A stretch of 64,000 bases of DNA. Source: Roseiarcus sp963829505 (lineage in GTDB: Bacteria > Pseudomonadota > Alphaproteobacteria > Rhizobiales > Beijerinckiaceae). Made by a program: the position numbers and the translations under genes. Positions 16,849 to 25,795 of the stretch are shown here, one piece after another. The stretch covers positions 1,550,001 to 1,614,000 of the forward strand of contig CAWHIL010000003.1 of the NCBI GenBank assembly GCA_963829505.1, written 5' to 3'. Each line of letters opens with the position of its first letter. The stretch's first letter is position 1. Under the pieces are notes generated by a model. That model saw nothing but the letters and a program-made list of their open reading frames with translations, was not told where the DNA came from and searched no databases.

Positions 16849-18651
16849 TCATGCGCCGCTTTCCGCGAGCGCGGGACCTGCGCCGAACTGGAGCTTCGCA
16901 AGGCGGGCATAGAGGCCGCCCCTGGCGATCAAGGTTGCGTGATCGCCCTCCTCGACGATCCGGCCGGCCTCCATCACGAGGATACGGTCCGCGCCCTGGA
17001 CCGTCGCCAGCCGATGGGCGATCACCAGCGTCGTCCGCCCCGTCATGACGTCGTTCAGCGCCGCCTGCACCTGCGCCTCGCTGTGGGCGTCGAGCGCGGA
17101 CGTCGCCTCGTCGAGCAGGAGGATCGGCGCGTCCTTCAGGATGGCGCGGGCGATCGCCAGACGCTGCTTCTGGCCGCCCGACAGCGTCACGCCGCGCTCG
17201 CCGAGCTCGGTCGCGTAGCCTTGGCCAAGCTCGCGGACGAAGCCATCGGCCGCTGCGCGCTTCGCCGCCGCCTCGATCTCGGCCTCGCTCGCATGGCCGC
17301 GACCATAGGCGATATTCTCCGACACCGTCGCGCCGAAGATCGACGGGTCCTGCGGCACGACCGCGATCCGCGCCCTCAGCGCATCGGGATCGAAGGCCCT
17401 CACGTCGGCGCCGTCGACGAGCACTTTTCCGTCCTCGACGTCGTAGAACCGCATGATCAGTTGAAACAACGTCGACTTTCCAGCGCCCGAAGCGCCGACG
17501 ATCGCCACCCGCTCCCCCGGCGCGATCGAAAACGAGAGATCGTCGATCACCCGCACGTCGGGCGCGCCCTCGTAGGCGAACGAGACCCGCTCGAAGCCGA
17601 CCGCGCCGATTGGCGGAGGCGCGACGGGCGTTGCGGGCGCGACGATCCGCGGCCTGATAGACAGAAGCTCGGAAATGCGCCCCGCCGCGCCCGCCGCCGC
17701 CGCCGCCTCGCTCCACACCTGCGAGAGTTCGCCGAGCGATGTCGCGGCAAGGACGGCGAACAGCACGAATTGCGACAGGAGGCCGCCGCTCATCCGCCCG
17801 GCCAGCACGTCGCGCGCGCCGAGCCACAGGACGACGACGACGCTGCAGAAAGCGAGCGAAACCGCGACCGCGATCAGAACCGCCCGGACGGCCGCCGCGT
17901 CCCGGGCCGCTGCATACGCGCCCTCGACCGCCCGGGCGAAACGTGACGCGCCGGCGCCTTGCGCCCCGAACGCCTGCATCGTGCGGACCGCCCCAAGGCT
18001 TTCGGAGGCGAAGGCGGTCGCATCGGCCAGCGTATCCTGAGCGTGCCTCGAACGGCGGCGCACGACCCGGCCCGAGGCGATCAGCGGCACGGCGATGACG
18101 GGAATGGCGACGAGGACGAGGGCCGAGAGTTTGGCGCTCGTGTAAACCATGAGGGCGGTCGCGCCGGCGAACATGAAGAGATTGCGCAGCGCAATCGACG
18201 CCGAGGCGCCGAAGGCCGCCTTGATCTGGGTCGTGTCGGCGGTGAGGCGCGAGATAAGCTCGCCCGTGCGCGCCCGGTCGTAGAAGGCGGCGTCGAGCCC
18301 CGTCAGATGCGCGAAGACGTCGCGCCGGAGGTCGGCGACGACCCGCTCGCCGAGCGTCGTCACGAGGTAGTAGCGGGTCGCGGCCGCAAGCGCGATGACG
18401 ATGACGAGCGCCCCCATCGCCAGAAAATAGGCGTCGATCGCGCCGCCGCTGTCCCTCGAGAAGCCGAAGTCGATCATGCGGCGGAGCGCGAACGGCACCG
18501 CGAGCGTCGCGACCGACGAGAGCGCCAGCGCCGCCAGCGCCGCCAGCGCCCGCCCCCGGTAGCGGAGGCCATAGCGAATGAGGGGCAGGAGCGCGCGAAA
18601 CGAAGCGCCAGCGGCCGTCGAAGGGCCCGGCGATCTCATGGCGTCGGTCAT
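16849..18651 (-). CDS. ABC exporter, fused permease and ATPase (ABCB/MsbA-like)
   Basis: A 600-residue half-transporter that would work as a homodimer. Residues 1 to about 310 form a six-helix exporter domain; the C-terminal ATPase has Walker A GASGAGKST, signature LSGGQKQRLAIARA, Walker B ILLLDEATSALD and the switch His in VIAHRLATV. The family exports lipids, peptides or drugs and the substrate cannot be read from the sequence. It lies 198 bases upstream of ctaB on the same strand, so co-transcription with the oxidase operon is possible but not shown. A rearranged longer frame at 16790-18688 is a shadow. Confidence 0.9.
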   Translation of the reverse strand: MTDAMRSPGPSTAAGASFRALLPLIRYGLRYRGRALAALAALALSSVATLAVPFALRRMIDFGFSRDSGGAIDAYFLAMGALVIVIALAAATRYYLVTTLGERVVADLRRDVFAHLTGLDAAFYDRARTGELISRLTADTTQIKAAFGASASIALRNLFMFAGATALMVYTSAKLSALVLVAIPVIAVPLIASGRVVRRRSRHAQDTLADATAFASESLGAVRTMQAFGAQGAGASRFARAVEGAYAAARDAAAVRAVLIAVAVSLAFCSVVVVLWLGARDVLAGRMSGGLLSQFVLFAVLAATSLGELSQVWSEAAAAAGAAGRISELLSIRPRIVAPATPVAPPPIGAVGFERVSFAYEGAPDVRVIDDLSFSIAPGERVAIVGASGAGKSTLFQLIMRFYDVEDGKVLVDGADVRAFDPDALRARIAVVPQDPSIFGATVSENIAYGRGHASEAEIEAAAKRAAADGFVRELGQGYATELGERGVTLSGGQKQRLAIARAILKDAPILLLDEATSALDAHSEAQVQAALNDVMTGRTTLVIAHRLATVQGADRILVMEAGRIVEEGDHATLIARGGLYARLAKLQFGAGPALAESGA

Positions 18652-18721
18652 GGGCGCTTCTCTTAAACGCCCCGCTTTCCGCGCGCAAAGATGGCCGTCA
18701 ACGACCGGCTTCGTCTTACAA

Positions 18722-19282
18722 TCAGCCGGAACAACTCCAGACGACCATGGTCACGCCGTCCCCGAACCGCTGGACAGGCTCCGGCTTGAGGCCCGCCGCG
18801 CCGAGCACGTCCTCCGGCGAGCGCCCCGCCTTCTGCTCGAGGAACGCCGGCACGCCTCCGGGAAGCCGGACCCCCGGCGCATGGCTCAAATGAAAGGCGT
18901 CGTAGCCGAGCTTGAGGAAAAGGCTGAAGACGAAGGTTCCGCCGATGACGGCGATCGTTCCGCCCTCGACGCCGAGGTCGGCGCAGGCTTCCGCAAGCGA
19001 GGCGCCCGCCGGGTTCCAGAGACGCGCGTTCGGATTGCCGGGATCGGGCGCGAGGTCCGCCACGCGGCGGGTCGTAACGAGCCTCGGGCGCGTGGCGGAA
19101 TTGGCCTGCCCTTCGTAGGAGAGGCGCCCGTTCACGATCATCGCGGCGCGTTTCAGCGCATCGGCGTAGAGCTTCTGATCGGAAGGGAATTTCAGCGAAT
19201 CCGGCATGAGCCCGTTGGCGGCCGCGATCATGCCGTCCTCGGAGACGATTGCGTGGCCTTCGGTGCGAAACGATCCGCTCAT
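18722..19282 (-). CDS. Dihydrofolate reductase/RibD-like protein
   Basis: A 186-residue protein resembling the DHFR/RibD C-terminal fold. The start has SEDGMIAAANGLMPDSLKFPSD, followed by RAAMIVNGRLSYEG, a strand with PRLVTTRR, and the nucleotide-binding GVEGGTIAVIGGTFVFSLF near residue 115. It probably uses NADPH, but the substrate is unknown. GGAG lies about 7 bases before the ATG at 19282. Its stop is 71 bases before the ABC exporter start and its start is 22 bases after the DUF4239 stop, all on the minus strand, so these may form a short operon. Confidence 0.75.
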   Translation of the reverse strand: MSGSFRTEGHAIVSEDGMIAAANGLMPDSLKFPSDQKLYADALKRAAMIVNGRLSYEGQANSATRPRLVTTRRVADLAPDPGNPNARLWNPAGASLAEACADLGVEGGTIAVIGGTFVFSLFLKLGYDAFHLSHAPGVRLPGGVPAFLEQKAGRSPEDVLGAAGLKPEPVQRFGDGVTMVVWSCSG

Positions 19283-19303
19283 CGGGAAGCTCCGTCGCCG
19301 CCT

Positions 19304-20065
19304 TTACGCGCCGAGAGCCTGGATGGCCTGCTCGACCGCCCCCGATGGTATCCTGAAAACCCCTGCATAGGGTCGCGACAATTCGATGATGAGCAGGAGC
19401 GCGCTGGCGATGGCGATCGCGCCCATCGCAAGCGCCGTCAGCACCGTGGCGTTGAGCGGCGAAACGAGCCCATAGCCGCAAAACAGCAGCACCGACCATG
19501 CGACGACGATCGCGAGCAGGGGCCAGTTGATGCCGGCCGCAAGCTGCAGGATCATCATGACGCGCGTTTGCGCGATCTGGCCCGCAGCCGCGGTCGCGGT
19601 CGCGAGCACCTGCTTTTGCGCATCCGTTTTCGGCGTCAGCGACATGAGGAACTCATCGAGCATTTTCGTGCCCACCATGACGGACTTCACGTCGACGTCG
19701 GCGACGCCGGTCGCCGCGCCGCCCCAGATCTTGGCGTAGCTTTCCTGGATCGCCTTGCGCAAACCATCGCGGCCCGGCTGAGTTTCGGGACCGTAGGCCT
19801 CGAGCGCGACATCGAGCTGGATCGTGCGGGCGGCGAGAGTCTCGAGTTCGCCCTTCTGGGTGGAGTAGAGCGTATAGGCCGAGCCGACCAGGGTTCCGAG
19901 AACGAGCGCGAGCAGGAGGCTGAGCATCGCCGTCATCGCGCCGATCATCTCGCGGGCGTGCTCCGGAGAGTGCTTTTCCGGCAACCACTCGTGCAGCTTG
20001 AGGCCGAAGACGCCCGCGGCGAAAGCGAGGACCGCGGCGGAAGCCGCGAAAATGAGGGCGTCCAA
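19304..20065 (-). CDS. DUF4239 (bestrophin-like) membrane protein, copy 1
   Basis: A 253-residue protein with two hydrophobic segments near the N terminus, a long soluble middle (about residues 65-170) and two more helices near the C terminus (INWPLLAIVVAWSVLLFCGYGL and the segment after it). This arrangement is typical of DUF4239, which has a remote resemblance to bestrophin channels. It begins with TTG at 20065, preceded by GGGAG at a normal distance. A second member, not closely similar, lies at 45001-45780. The function is unknown. Confidence 0.78.
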   Translation of the reverse strand: MDALIFAASAAVLAFAAGVFGLKLHEWLPEKHSPEHAREMIGAMTAMLSLLLALVLGTLVGSAYTLYSTQKGELETLAARTIQLDVALEAYGPETQPGRDGLRKAIQESYAKIWGGAATGVADVDVKSVMVGTKMLDEFLMSLTPKTDAQKQVLATATAAAGQIAQTRVMMILQLAAGINWPLLAIVVAWSVLLFCGYGLVSPLNATVLTALAMGAIAIASALLLIIELSRPYAGVFRIPSGAVEQAIQALGA

Positions 20066-20211
20066 GATTCGTCTCCCAACCCGACGCGGCGCACGCTAGT
20101 CGCGCCCGGCCGGCCGTTCAAGGAGAGGCGCCGACGCCTTGCCCCCGGCCTGTTCACGGCTGAAAATATCGCCTAGACCCTCGCCTCCCACGAACCCACG
20201 TCCGGTTCCCC

Positions 20212-20937
20212 ATGAACGGCCGCAGACTGATCCCCGGCAAGCCTCAACCGCCTTCGGCGATCCCCGACTATACGATTGCCCGCGACACGCTCGAGGAGAC
20301 CCCGTCAGCGGCCTTTTTCGACCGGCTCGGGCGGCTGAACGCGCTTGTCAGCCGTTCGGGCGAGCCCCTCGAAGGCAACATCTTCTATGCCGATCTCGAC
20401 CCGGCCTTCGCCGGGCGCCCGCCCGCGCCCGCCCTTGCGCCGGCGAGACGTAACGTCTGGCGCGCCGTCCGCTTCAAGCAGAGGGTGCTCGAGGTCGGCG
20501 TCAACGCCGGCCACAGCGCGCTCCTTGCGCTGTCCGCCAACCCGAAGCTTCAGTATTACGGCGTCGACATTCTGGCCCACGCCTACACTGTCGCGTGCAT
20601 CGATTTCCTCAAGGGCGAGTTTCCGGGGCGGGTGCATCTCTTCCCCGGCGATTCGCGCGAGGTGCTGCCGTGGCTCGCCGAGCGCAGCGACGAGATGGCC
20701 TTCGACCTTTATTGCATCGACGGCGGCCACACCGACGAGGTCGCCCTCTCCGACATGACCCACTGCATCCGCATGGGGCATGGCCAGAAGGGACGGCACC
20801 TCCTCATCGACGACGTTCACGCGAGCTGGATCTTCGACATCTACTGCGATTTCCTCTCTCGCGGCGACCTGACGACCGAAACCTTCTTCGGCGACTGGGA
20901 AGACGCCGGCCGCAACGCTCTGGCCCGGATCGAATGA
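20212..20937 (+). CDS. Class I SAM-dependent methyltransferase
   Basis: A 241-residue protein of the Methyltransf_24 type. Motif I is VLEVGVNAGHSALLAL (residues about 92-107), followed by YYGVDILAHAY (acidic residue binding SAM ribose) and FDLYCIDGGHTDEVALSDM, the Asp-Gly-Gly-His motif of this group. The stop codon overlaps the start of the next gene (ATGA), a glycosyltransferase, so the two are translationally coupled. Together they probably modify a surface or secreted glycan; the target is not visible. No polysaccharide export genes are near. Confidence 0.82.
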   Translation: MNGRRLIPGKPQPPSAIPDYTIARDTLEETPSAAFFDRLGRLNALVSRSGEPLEGNIFYADLDPAFAGRPPAPALAPARRNVWRAVRFKQRVLEVGVNAGHSALLALSANPKLQYYGVDILAHAYTVACIDFLKGEFPGRVHLFPGDSREVLPWLAERSDEMAFDLYCIDGGHTDEVALSDMTHCIRMGHGQKGRHLLIDDVHASWIFDIYCDFLSRGDLTTETFFGDWEDAGRNALARIE

Positions 20938-21803
20938 ACGCGCGGCCAGCCGACGCCTCGGCCTTCGCGTCCTTCTGGCACGGCGGCCCGCTGAACCCGT
21001 TCGCGTGGGCCTGCCTCGCCTCCTTCCCGCACGAGGCGGCGAGCCTCGCCCTCTTCAGCTACGACCCTGGCCTCGACGTTCCGCCCGGCGTCCGTCTCCT
21101 CGACGCCAGGGATGTGTGCCCCGACGCATCGCTCGTCACGCGCTATCTCGCCGACGGCAAGCCTTCGATCGCCGCCTTCTCCGACATGTTCCGCTACCGG
21201 ATGATCCGCGACACGGGAAAGTGCTGGGTCGACGCCGATCTCGTCTGCCTGCGGACGCCGGACTTCGCCGCCGACCCTTATGTGTTCTGCCGGCAGGCCG
21301 ACGCGGTCAGCACGCTTCTCGTCAACAACGCCGTCCTGCGGCTGCCTCCGTCCGAGCCGGCGCTCATCGAACTCGTCGCGACCGCCGAGGCGGGGGTCGA
21401 CGCTGACGGCCGATGGGGGGCGCTCGGGCCCTTCCTGCTGACGCCGGTTCTCGAAAGGCACGGGCTCTACGGCAAGGCGCTCGATCCGCGCGTCTGCTAT
21501 CCGATCGAGCCCGAGCAGTATTGGAAGCCGTTCCTGCCGAGCAGGCGTGACGAAGTCGCGGGCGCGGTCGAAGGCGCGACCCTCCTCCACCTCTGGAGTG
21601 AGGCGATCCGCTGGAGCGGCTATCCGTTCGAGGCCGGTCCCCCGAAAGGTTCGTATCTCCACGAACGCTTCGCGAAGGTCGGCGCGCTTTCGCGCTTCGC
21701 ACGGCTCAGCGACGAGGACGAAGTGAGGCGCCTGATGGGCAAGGACATCGAGGCTTGCGAGAAGCGGGCCGCGCGCGTCAACGCCGCGCAAACGGCCCGT
21801 TAG
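20934..21803 (+). CDS. DXD-type glycosyltransferase (GT32/Gb3-synthase-like)
   Basis: A 289-residue protein with the layout of capsular or GT32-like glycosyltransferases: an opening SFWHGGPLNPFAWACLASF, then SIAAFSDMFRYRMIRDTGKCWVDADLVCL, where D-A-D is the metal- and nucleotide-sugar-binding DXD motif. A C-terminal LLHLWSEAIRWSGY carries conserved His and Trp. There is no membrane segment, so it acts in the cytoplasm. The ATG at 20934 overlaps the TGA of the methyltransferase gene. The long out-of-frame opening starting at 20595 is not coding. Confidence 0.82.
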   Translation: MNARPADASAFASFWHGGPLNPFAWACLASFPHEAASLALFSYDPGLDVPPGVRLLDARDVCPDASLVTRYLADGKPSIAAFSDMFRYRMIRDTGKCWVDADLVCLRTPDFAADPYVFCRQADAVSTLLVNNAVLRLPPSEPALIELVATAEAGVDADGRWGALGPFLLTPVLERHGLYGKALDPRVCYPIEPEQYWKPFLPSRRDEVAGAVEGATLLHLWSEAIRWSGYPFEAGPPKGSYLHERFAKVGALSRFARLSDEDEVRRLMGKDIEACEKRAARVNAAQTAR

Positions 21804-21845
21804 ATCGACAATCATTTGGCGAGCGAAACCGAGTTTTGGCGACGC

Positions 21846-22046
21846 CTACCACTTGTTGGCGAACACCCAGCGCATGACGTCTTCATTGCGAAGGACGACG
21901 TTCGGCCCTTCAATGCGGTAGATCACAGCGCGTTGCTGACGATGTAAAGCTCTCGCCTGGACAAGCGCAGCCTCTCGGCTTGTTACGCCCCGAGCCGTCC
22001 TGTCCTGATCAAGATGGTCCCGGTAGAACACTCTCCATTCTGACAC
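21846..22046 (-). CDS. Small hypothetical protein
   Basis: A 66-residue protein, MSEWRVFYRDHLDQDRTARG onwards, ending VMRWVFANKW. It mixes basic and acidic residues and looks like a small alpha/beta domain without membrane segments. The GTG at 22046 is chosen because GGAGGGAGG lies 9 bases upstream; an in-frame TTG at 22070 would lie before that site. It is convergent with the glycosyltransferase gene, and the upstream DNA (22080-22140) is AT-rich. I do not recognise the family. Confidence 0.55.
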   Translation of the reverse strand: MSEWRVFYRDHLDQDRTARGVTSREAALVQARALHRQQRAVIYRIEGPNVVLRNEDVMRWVFANKW

Positions 22047-22233
22047 CTTGAGGATCCTCCCTCCTTTCAAGGCGCCGTTCCCAATTCAACGGATACGACC
22101 GTCTGTATGCAAAATCAATATGGAGATAATAAATAAAGGCTCGTGAATGACCATCCGCGTCGTCACGCCGCAGGCCAGAACCCGTGCGGCGACGATGCGC
22201 GCTCAAGTTGACGAAGGCAACGAACGGAGGTCG

Positions 22234-22962
22234 TCAGCGTGGGGAGAAGCCTGCGAACGATCCTGAGTAGGACTTGGCGAGCGGCGAGGCGTAGGCGCAG
22301 CGCTTCGAAGTCTTGAGGCCGAGGCGGACGAGCGTCTCCGCGAGGCCGACGGCGCAGGCGACGCCGTCGAGCACCGGAACCCCCGCCTGCCGCTCGAGGT
22401 CGCGGGCGAGGTCGGTCATGCCGGCGCAGCCGAGCACGATCGCCTCCGCCCGATCCTCGGCGAGCGCGCGGGCGATCTCGGCCTCGATCGCGCGCCGTGC
22501 GCCCGAGTGAGGGTCCTCCAGCGCCAGGACCGGCACGTCGGCGGCGCGCACCCTCGCGCAGCGCTTCGCGAGCCCGTACTTCATGAGATTGTGCTCGATC
22601 GGCGCGATCGAGCGGGAGAGCGTGGTCACGACGCTGAACCTGTCGGCGATCAGGCTCGCGAGGTGAAAAGCCGCCTCGCCGATGCCGACGACGGGCGCCG
22701 CGGCCAGAGCGCGCGCCGCCTCGAGCCCGGTGTCGTCGAAGCAGGCGACGACGAAGGCGTCGGCGTCTGGCGTGCGCGCGATCTCGGCCAGAAGGCCGGG
22801 CACGGCGAAGGCCTCGTCGTAATAGCCTTCGATGCTCGGCGGCCCGAAGTCGGGATTGACCGCCCTCACCTCGACGCCCGCAGAGGCCGCCGCCCTCGCC
22901 GCCGCGCCGATCTTCTCGGTCATCGAGGCGGTCGTATTGGGATTGATGACCGAGATCAGCAT
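22234..22962 (-). CDS. Asp/Glu/hydantoin racemase family protein
   Basis: A 242-residue protein of the two-Cys racemase superfamily. The start ISVINPNTTASMTEKI is the signature of the hydantoin racemase subgroup. The two catalytic Cys are seen in FVVACFDDTGLEAAR (about residue 73) and AIVLGCAGMTDLARDLE (about residue 180). It could racemise 5-substituted hydantoins or act as a related amino-acid racemase or decarboxylase. It lies downstream of a five-gene ABC importer on the same strand, separated by a REP, so the imported compound may be its substrate; this is inference. Confidence 0.85.
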   Translation of the reverse strand: MLISVINPNTTASMTEKIGAAARAAASAGVEVRAVNPDFGPPSIEGYYDEAFAVPGLLAEIARTPDADAFVVACFDDTGLEAARALAAAPVVGIGEAAFHLASLIADRFSVVTTLSRSIAPIEHNLMKYGLAKRCARVRAADVPVLALEDPHSGARRAIEAEIARALAEDRAEAIVLGCAGMTDLARDLERQAGVPVLDGVACAVGLAETLVRLGLKTSKRCAYASPLAKSYSGSFAGFSPR

Positions 22963-23005
22963 GACGCCGCCCTTTGCCGGAAGCGATGAGCCGCGCCTGC
23001 GGCCA

Positions 23006-23106
23006 CCTCGTCCCGAGGAGCGGCGCCACAGGCGACGCGTCTCGAAGGACGTTGAGCCCTTGAGGTCCTTCGAGACGCCCGCTGACCCGGGCTCCTCAGG
23101 ACGAGG
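23006..23106. repeat. REP palindrome, CCTCRTCCTGAGGAGC family
   Basis: The outer arms CCTCGTCCCGAGGAGC and GGCTCCTCAGGACGAGG and the inner arms CGTCTCGAAGGAC/GTCCTTCGAGACG match the copies at 8572-8677, 38931-39050 and 50821-50957. A fragment TTGTCATTGCGAACTC at 23137-23152 resembles the other REP family and overlaps the end of the livF-like gene. Confidence 0.85.
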
Positions 23107-23151
23107 TCGCTTCGCTCCGCTGCGTTCGGGATGACGCTTGTCATTGCGAAC

Positions 23152-23874
23152 TCACGACACTTCGCCGCCGAGATAGAGCTTCTGCACGCGCTCGTCGCGG
23201 ACGAGATCGGCCGAGCGGCCGGAGAGCGCGATCGAGCCGGTCGCGAGCGCGTAGGCGCGATGCGAGACGCGCAGCGCCATGCGCGAATTCTGCTCGACGA
23301 GCAGCACGCTCACCTTCTCGTCGCGGTTGATGGCGACGATCGAGCGGGCGATGTCCTGGACGATCTTGGGCGCGACGCCGAGCGACGGCTCGTCGAGCAG
23401 GAGGAGCTTCGGTTTCGCCATGAGCGCCCGGCCGATCACCAGCATCTGCTGTTCGCCACCGCTCATCGTGCCTGCCTGCTGGCGCAGGCGATCCTTGAGC
23501 CGTGGAAAGCGATGCAGCACATCGTCGAGGCTTCCGCGCACGCCGCTCGCATCCGAGCGCGAGAAGGCGCCCATGAGCAGGTTGTCGCGCACGCTCATGA
23601 AGGGAAAAACCCGCCGCCCCTCCGGAACCATCGCGATGCCGAGTTTCACGATCGCCGCCGGATCGAGACCGTCGAGGCGGCGGCCCTCGAACGTGATCGA
23701 CCCCTTGCGGATGCGGCTGAGGCCGGTGATGGCGCGCAGGATCGACGACTTCCCCGCGCCGTTGGCGCCAATGAGCGCCACCGTCTCGCCCGCCTCGAGG
23801 TCGAGCGAAACGCCTTTGAGGGCGTAGACGTGATCGTAAAAGAGCTCGACGTTATCGAGCGCGAGCATCGCCAT
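23152..23874 (-). CDS. ABC importer ATPase, LivF type
   Basis: A 240-residue ATPase of the branched-chain amino acid (HAAT) importer family. Walker A is GANGAGKSS, signature MSGGEQQMLVIGRAL, Walker B LLLLDEPSLGVAP, and the LivF-type MVPEGRRVFPFMSVRDNL follows the Q-loop region. It would pair with the LivG-like ATPase encoded upstream. Two ATG codons (23874 and 23868) are possible. A 148-base repeat-filled gap separates it from the livG-like gene, although it is on the same strand and clearly part of the same transporter. Confidence 0.92.
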   Translation of the reverse strand: MAMLALDNVELFYDHVYALKGVSLDLEAGETVALIGANGAGKSSILRAITGLSRIRKGSITFEGRRLDGLDPAAIVKLGIAMVPEGRRVFPFMSVRDNLLMGAFSRSDASGVRGSLDDVLHRFPRLKDRLRQQAGTMSGGEQQMLVIGRALMAKPKLLLLDEPSLGVAPKIVQDIARSIVAINRDEKVSVLLVEQNSRMALRVSHRAYALATGSIALSGRSADLVRDERVQKLYLGGEVS

Positions 23875-23879
23875 CGCTA

Positions 23880-24000
23880 GACCCTCATCCGGCCCCCCGG
23901 ATCAAGTCCGGGGGTCGCGCCACCTTCCCGTTGAGGGGGAAGGGATCCCCCTCTGCCATCGGGAGAGGGAGAGCCGGCGAAGCCGGCAGGGCGAGGGTCA
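23880..24000. repeat. Intergenic repeat with nested CCCCGGATCAAGTCCGGGG palindrome
   Basis: The stretch carries the CCTCATCCGG, CACCTTCCCG and CCTCTCCC blocks shared with 26785-26880. The palindrome at 23894-23914 (arms CCCCCGG and CCGGGGG around ATCAAGT) interrupts it. The same palindrome interrupts a different repeat at 40463-40483, and a variant lies at 50915-50934. Confidence 0.75.
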
Positions 24001-24022
24001 GCGGGCGCAAGCATATCTCGCG

Positions 24023-24806
24023 CTAAAGCCCGATCGACTCGTCTTCGACGCCGAGATAGGCCTCGACGACCTTCTCGTTCGCCCGGATCTCGGCCGGCGT
24101 TCCCTCCGCGATCTTGACGCCGAAATTGATGACGACGATGCGGTCGGAAATCTTCATCACCGCCGGCATGTCGTGCTCGACGAGGAGGCATGTGACGCCC
24201 CGGTCGCGCACTGCCCGCACCCGCTCGACGGCCTGGTTCGTCTCGTCGACGTTCATGCCGGCGAAAGGCTCGTCGAGCAGGAGGATCTTCGGGTCCGCAG
24301 CGAGTCCGATTGCGATGCCGAGCGCGCGCAGGCTTCCCTGCGGAAGATTGCTCGCAAGCTCGTTCTTCACGCCGCCGAGGCCGAGAAAGTCGAGGATTTC
24401 GTCGGCGGAGCGGCCGAAAGCCTCCTCGTCGCGCCGGGCGGCGATCGTGCCGACATAGAAGCCCGCAGAGACTCGCATGCGACCGCAGATGATGCGCGAC
24501 GACGACGCTGTCGCGCGCCGTCATGCCCTTGAAGATGGTCGTCTCCTGGAAGGTGCGCACGATTCCCTTGCGCGCCACGATATGGGGCGCGAGCCCGGAG
24601 ATCACCTCGCCCTGAAAGCGGACTTCGCCGCGCGTCGGCTTCACGAAGGAGGAGATGAGCTTGAAGATCGTCGACTTGCCCGCCCCGTTCGGGCCGATGA
24701 TCGACAGGATCTCGTTCGGCTGAACATCGAAAGCGACCTCGTTGACCGCCGTCAGGCCGCCGTAGCGTTTGGTAAGGTCGCGAACCGTGAGGATCGGCGC
24801 CGTCAT
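24023..24806 (-). pseudogene. ABC importer ATPase, LivG type, split by a +1 frameshift
   Basis: The N-terminal half reads from the ATG at 24806 (MTAPILTVRDLTKRYGGLTA) with Walker A GPNGAGKST and the Q-loop VRTFQETTIF. The C-terminal half is in another frame (FYVGTIAARRDEEAFGR onwards), with the signature NLPQGSLRALGIAIGLA and Walker B ILLLDEPFAGMN. Skipping one base at 24467 joins them into HASLAGFYVGTIAARR, a normal LivG of about 260 residues. The start overlaps the livM-like stop (ATGA). As written, the transporter would lack one ATPase. The signature reads PQGSLR rather than the usual SYGEQR-like form, a further oddity. Confidence 0.82.
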
Positions 24807-25795
24807 GACGGCTTCCGCGATCGCCACCGCAGGCTCAGGAGCCCGTTCGGCAGGACGAGCATGAGCAGGATCATCACGCCCGAATAGATCAGGAGCTGGT
24901 ACTCGCCGGTCTGGAACAGGAGGTCCCAGCCAAAATAGAGGACGAGCGTGCCGAGCATCGGACCGAACACGTATCCCAGTCCGCCAAGGAAGCAGTTCAG
25001 CATGAAATTCACGCTGTCGTTGATGGTGAAGCTCGACGGATAGATCGACTGGGCGATGGCGACGAAGATGGCGCCGCCTATCCCGCCGAGAAAGGACGAG
25101 ATGGCGTAGGCGACAACGCGCAGGACGGGCACGTTGACGCCCATCGACGAGGCGAGGTCCTCGTTCTGGCGCAGCGCCGCGAACAATTTGCCGATGCGCG
25201 AATGGACGAGCCGCCAGAGGCCGGCGAAGCAAAGCGTCATCATCGCGGCGGAAAGGAAATAGAACGCTTCGTTGCGCTCGGCGAACGTGTCGAAACCCGG
25301 CACGATCGTCAGGCCGAAGACGCCGATGGGCCCCGGCGGGGCAATGTTGGTGATGCCCCTCGCGCCGCCGGTTACGGGAAGCGCGAGGGCGGTGAGACGC
25401 GCCACTTCGGTCAGGACCAGCGTCACCATGGCGAAATAGACGCCGCGCAATCTCAGGATCGGCACGCCGATGAGGACGCTGAAGAGCGCGCAGGCGAGAC
25501 CGGCGAGCGGCAGGCTGAGCCAGAACGACACGCCGTAGGTCACAACGAGGATCGCCGAGACGTAGCCGCCGACCAGCGCCCACGCGCCCTGCCCGATGTT
25601 GATGCGGCCGATGTAGAAGGTGAGCCACACGCCCCCGCTCGCGATCGCCAGCAGCGCCACCGAGCTCAGCGTGTAATAGAGGTCGGTGCGGCCGGTCTCG
25701 GCAATGGCGACCGGGATCGCGACGAAGACGACAATCAGAAAGACCGCGACCCCCGCCGCGCGCGCTCCCCGCTCCATCCGCGTCATTGCGCTCAT
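24803..25795 (-). CDS. ABC importer permease, LivM type
   Basis: A 330-residue permease with about ten membrane helices. It shows the LivM pattern: GGVWLTFYIGRINIGQGAWALVGGY early on, then RLRGVYFAMVTLVLTEV, and the cytoplasmic coupling segment RQNEDLASSMGVNV. The ATG at 25795 overlaps the stop of the livH-like gene (ATGA), and the start of the livG-like gene overlaps this stop in the same way, so the three are translationally coupled. An ATG at 25801 two codons upstream is the alternative start. The substrate is not determined; the family carries amino acids, amides or urea. Confidence 0.93.
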   Translation of the reverse strand: MSAMTRMERGARAAGVAVFLIVVFVAIPVAIAETGRTDLYYTLSSVALLAIASGGVWLTFYIGRINIGQGAWALVGGYVSAILVVTYGVSFWLSLPLAGLACALFSVLIGVPILRLRGVYFAMVTLVLTEVARLTALALPVTGGARGITNIAPPGPIGVFGLTIVPGFDTFAERNEAFYFLSAAMMTLCFAGLWRLVHSRIGKLFAALRQNEDLASSMGVNVPVLRVVAYAISSFLGGIGGAIFVAIAQSIYPSSFTINDSVNFMLNCFLGGLGYVFGPMLGTLVLYFGWDLLFQTGEYQLLIYSGVMILLMLVLPNGLLSLRWRSRKPS

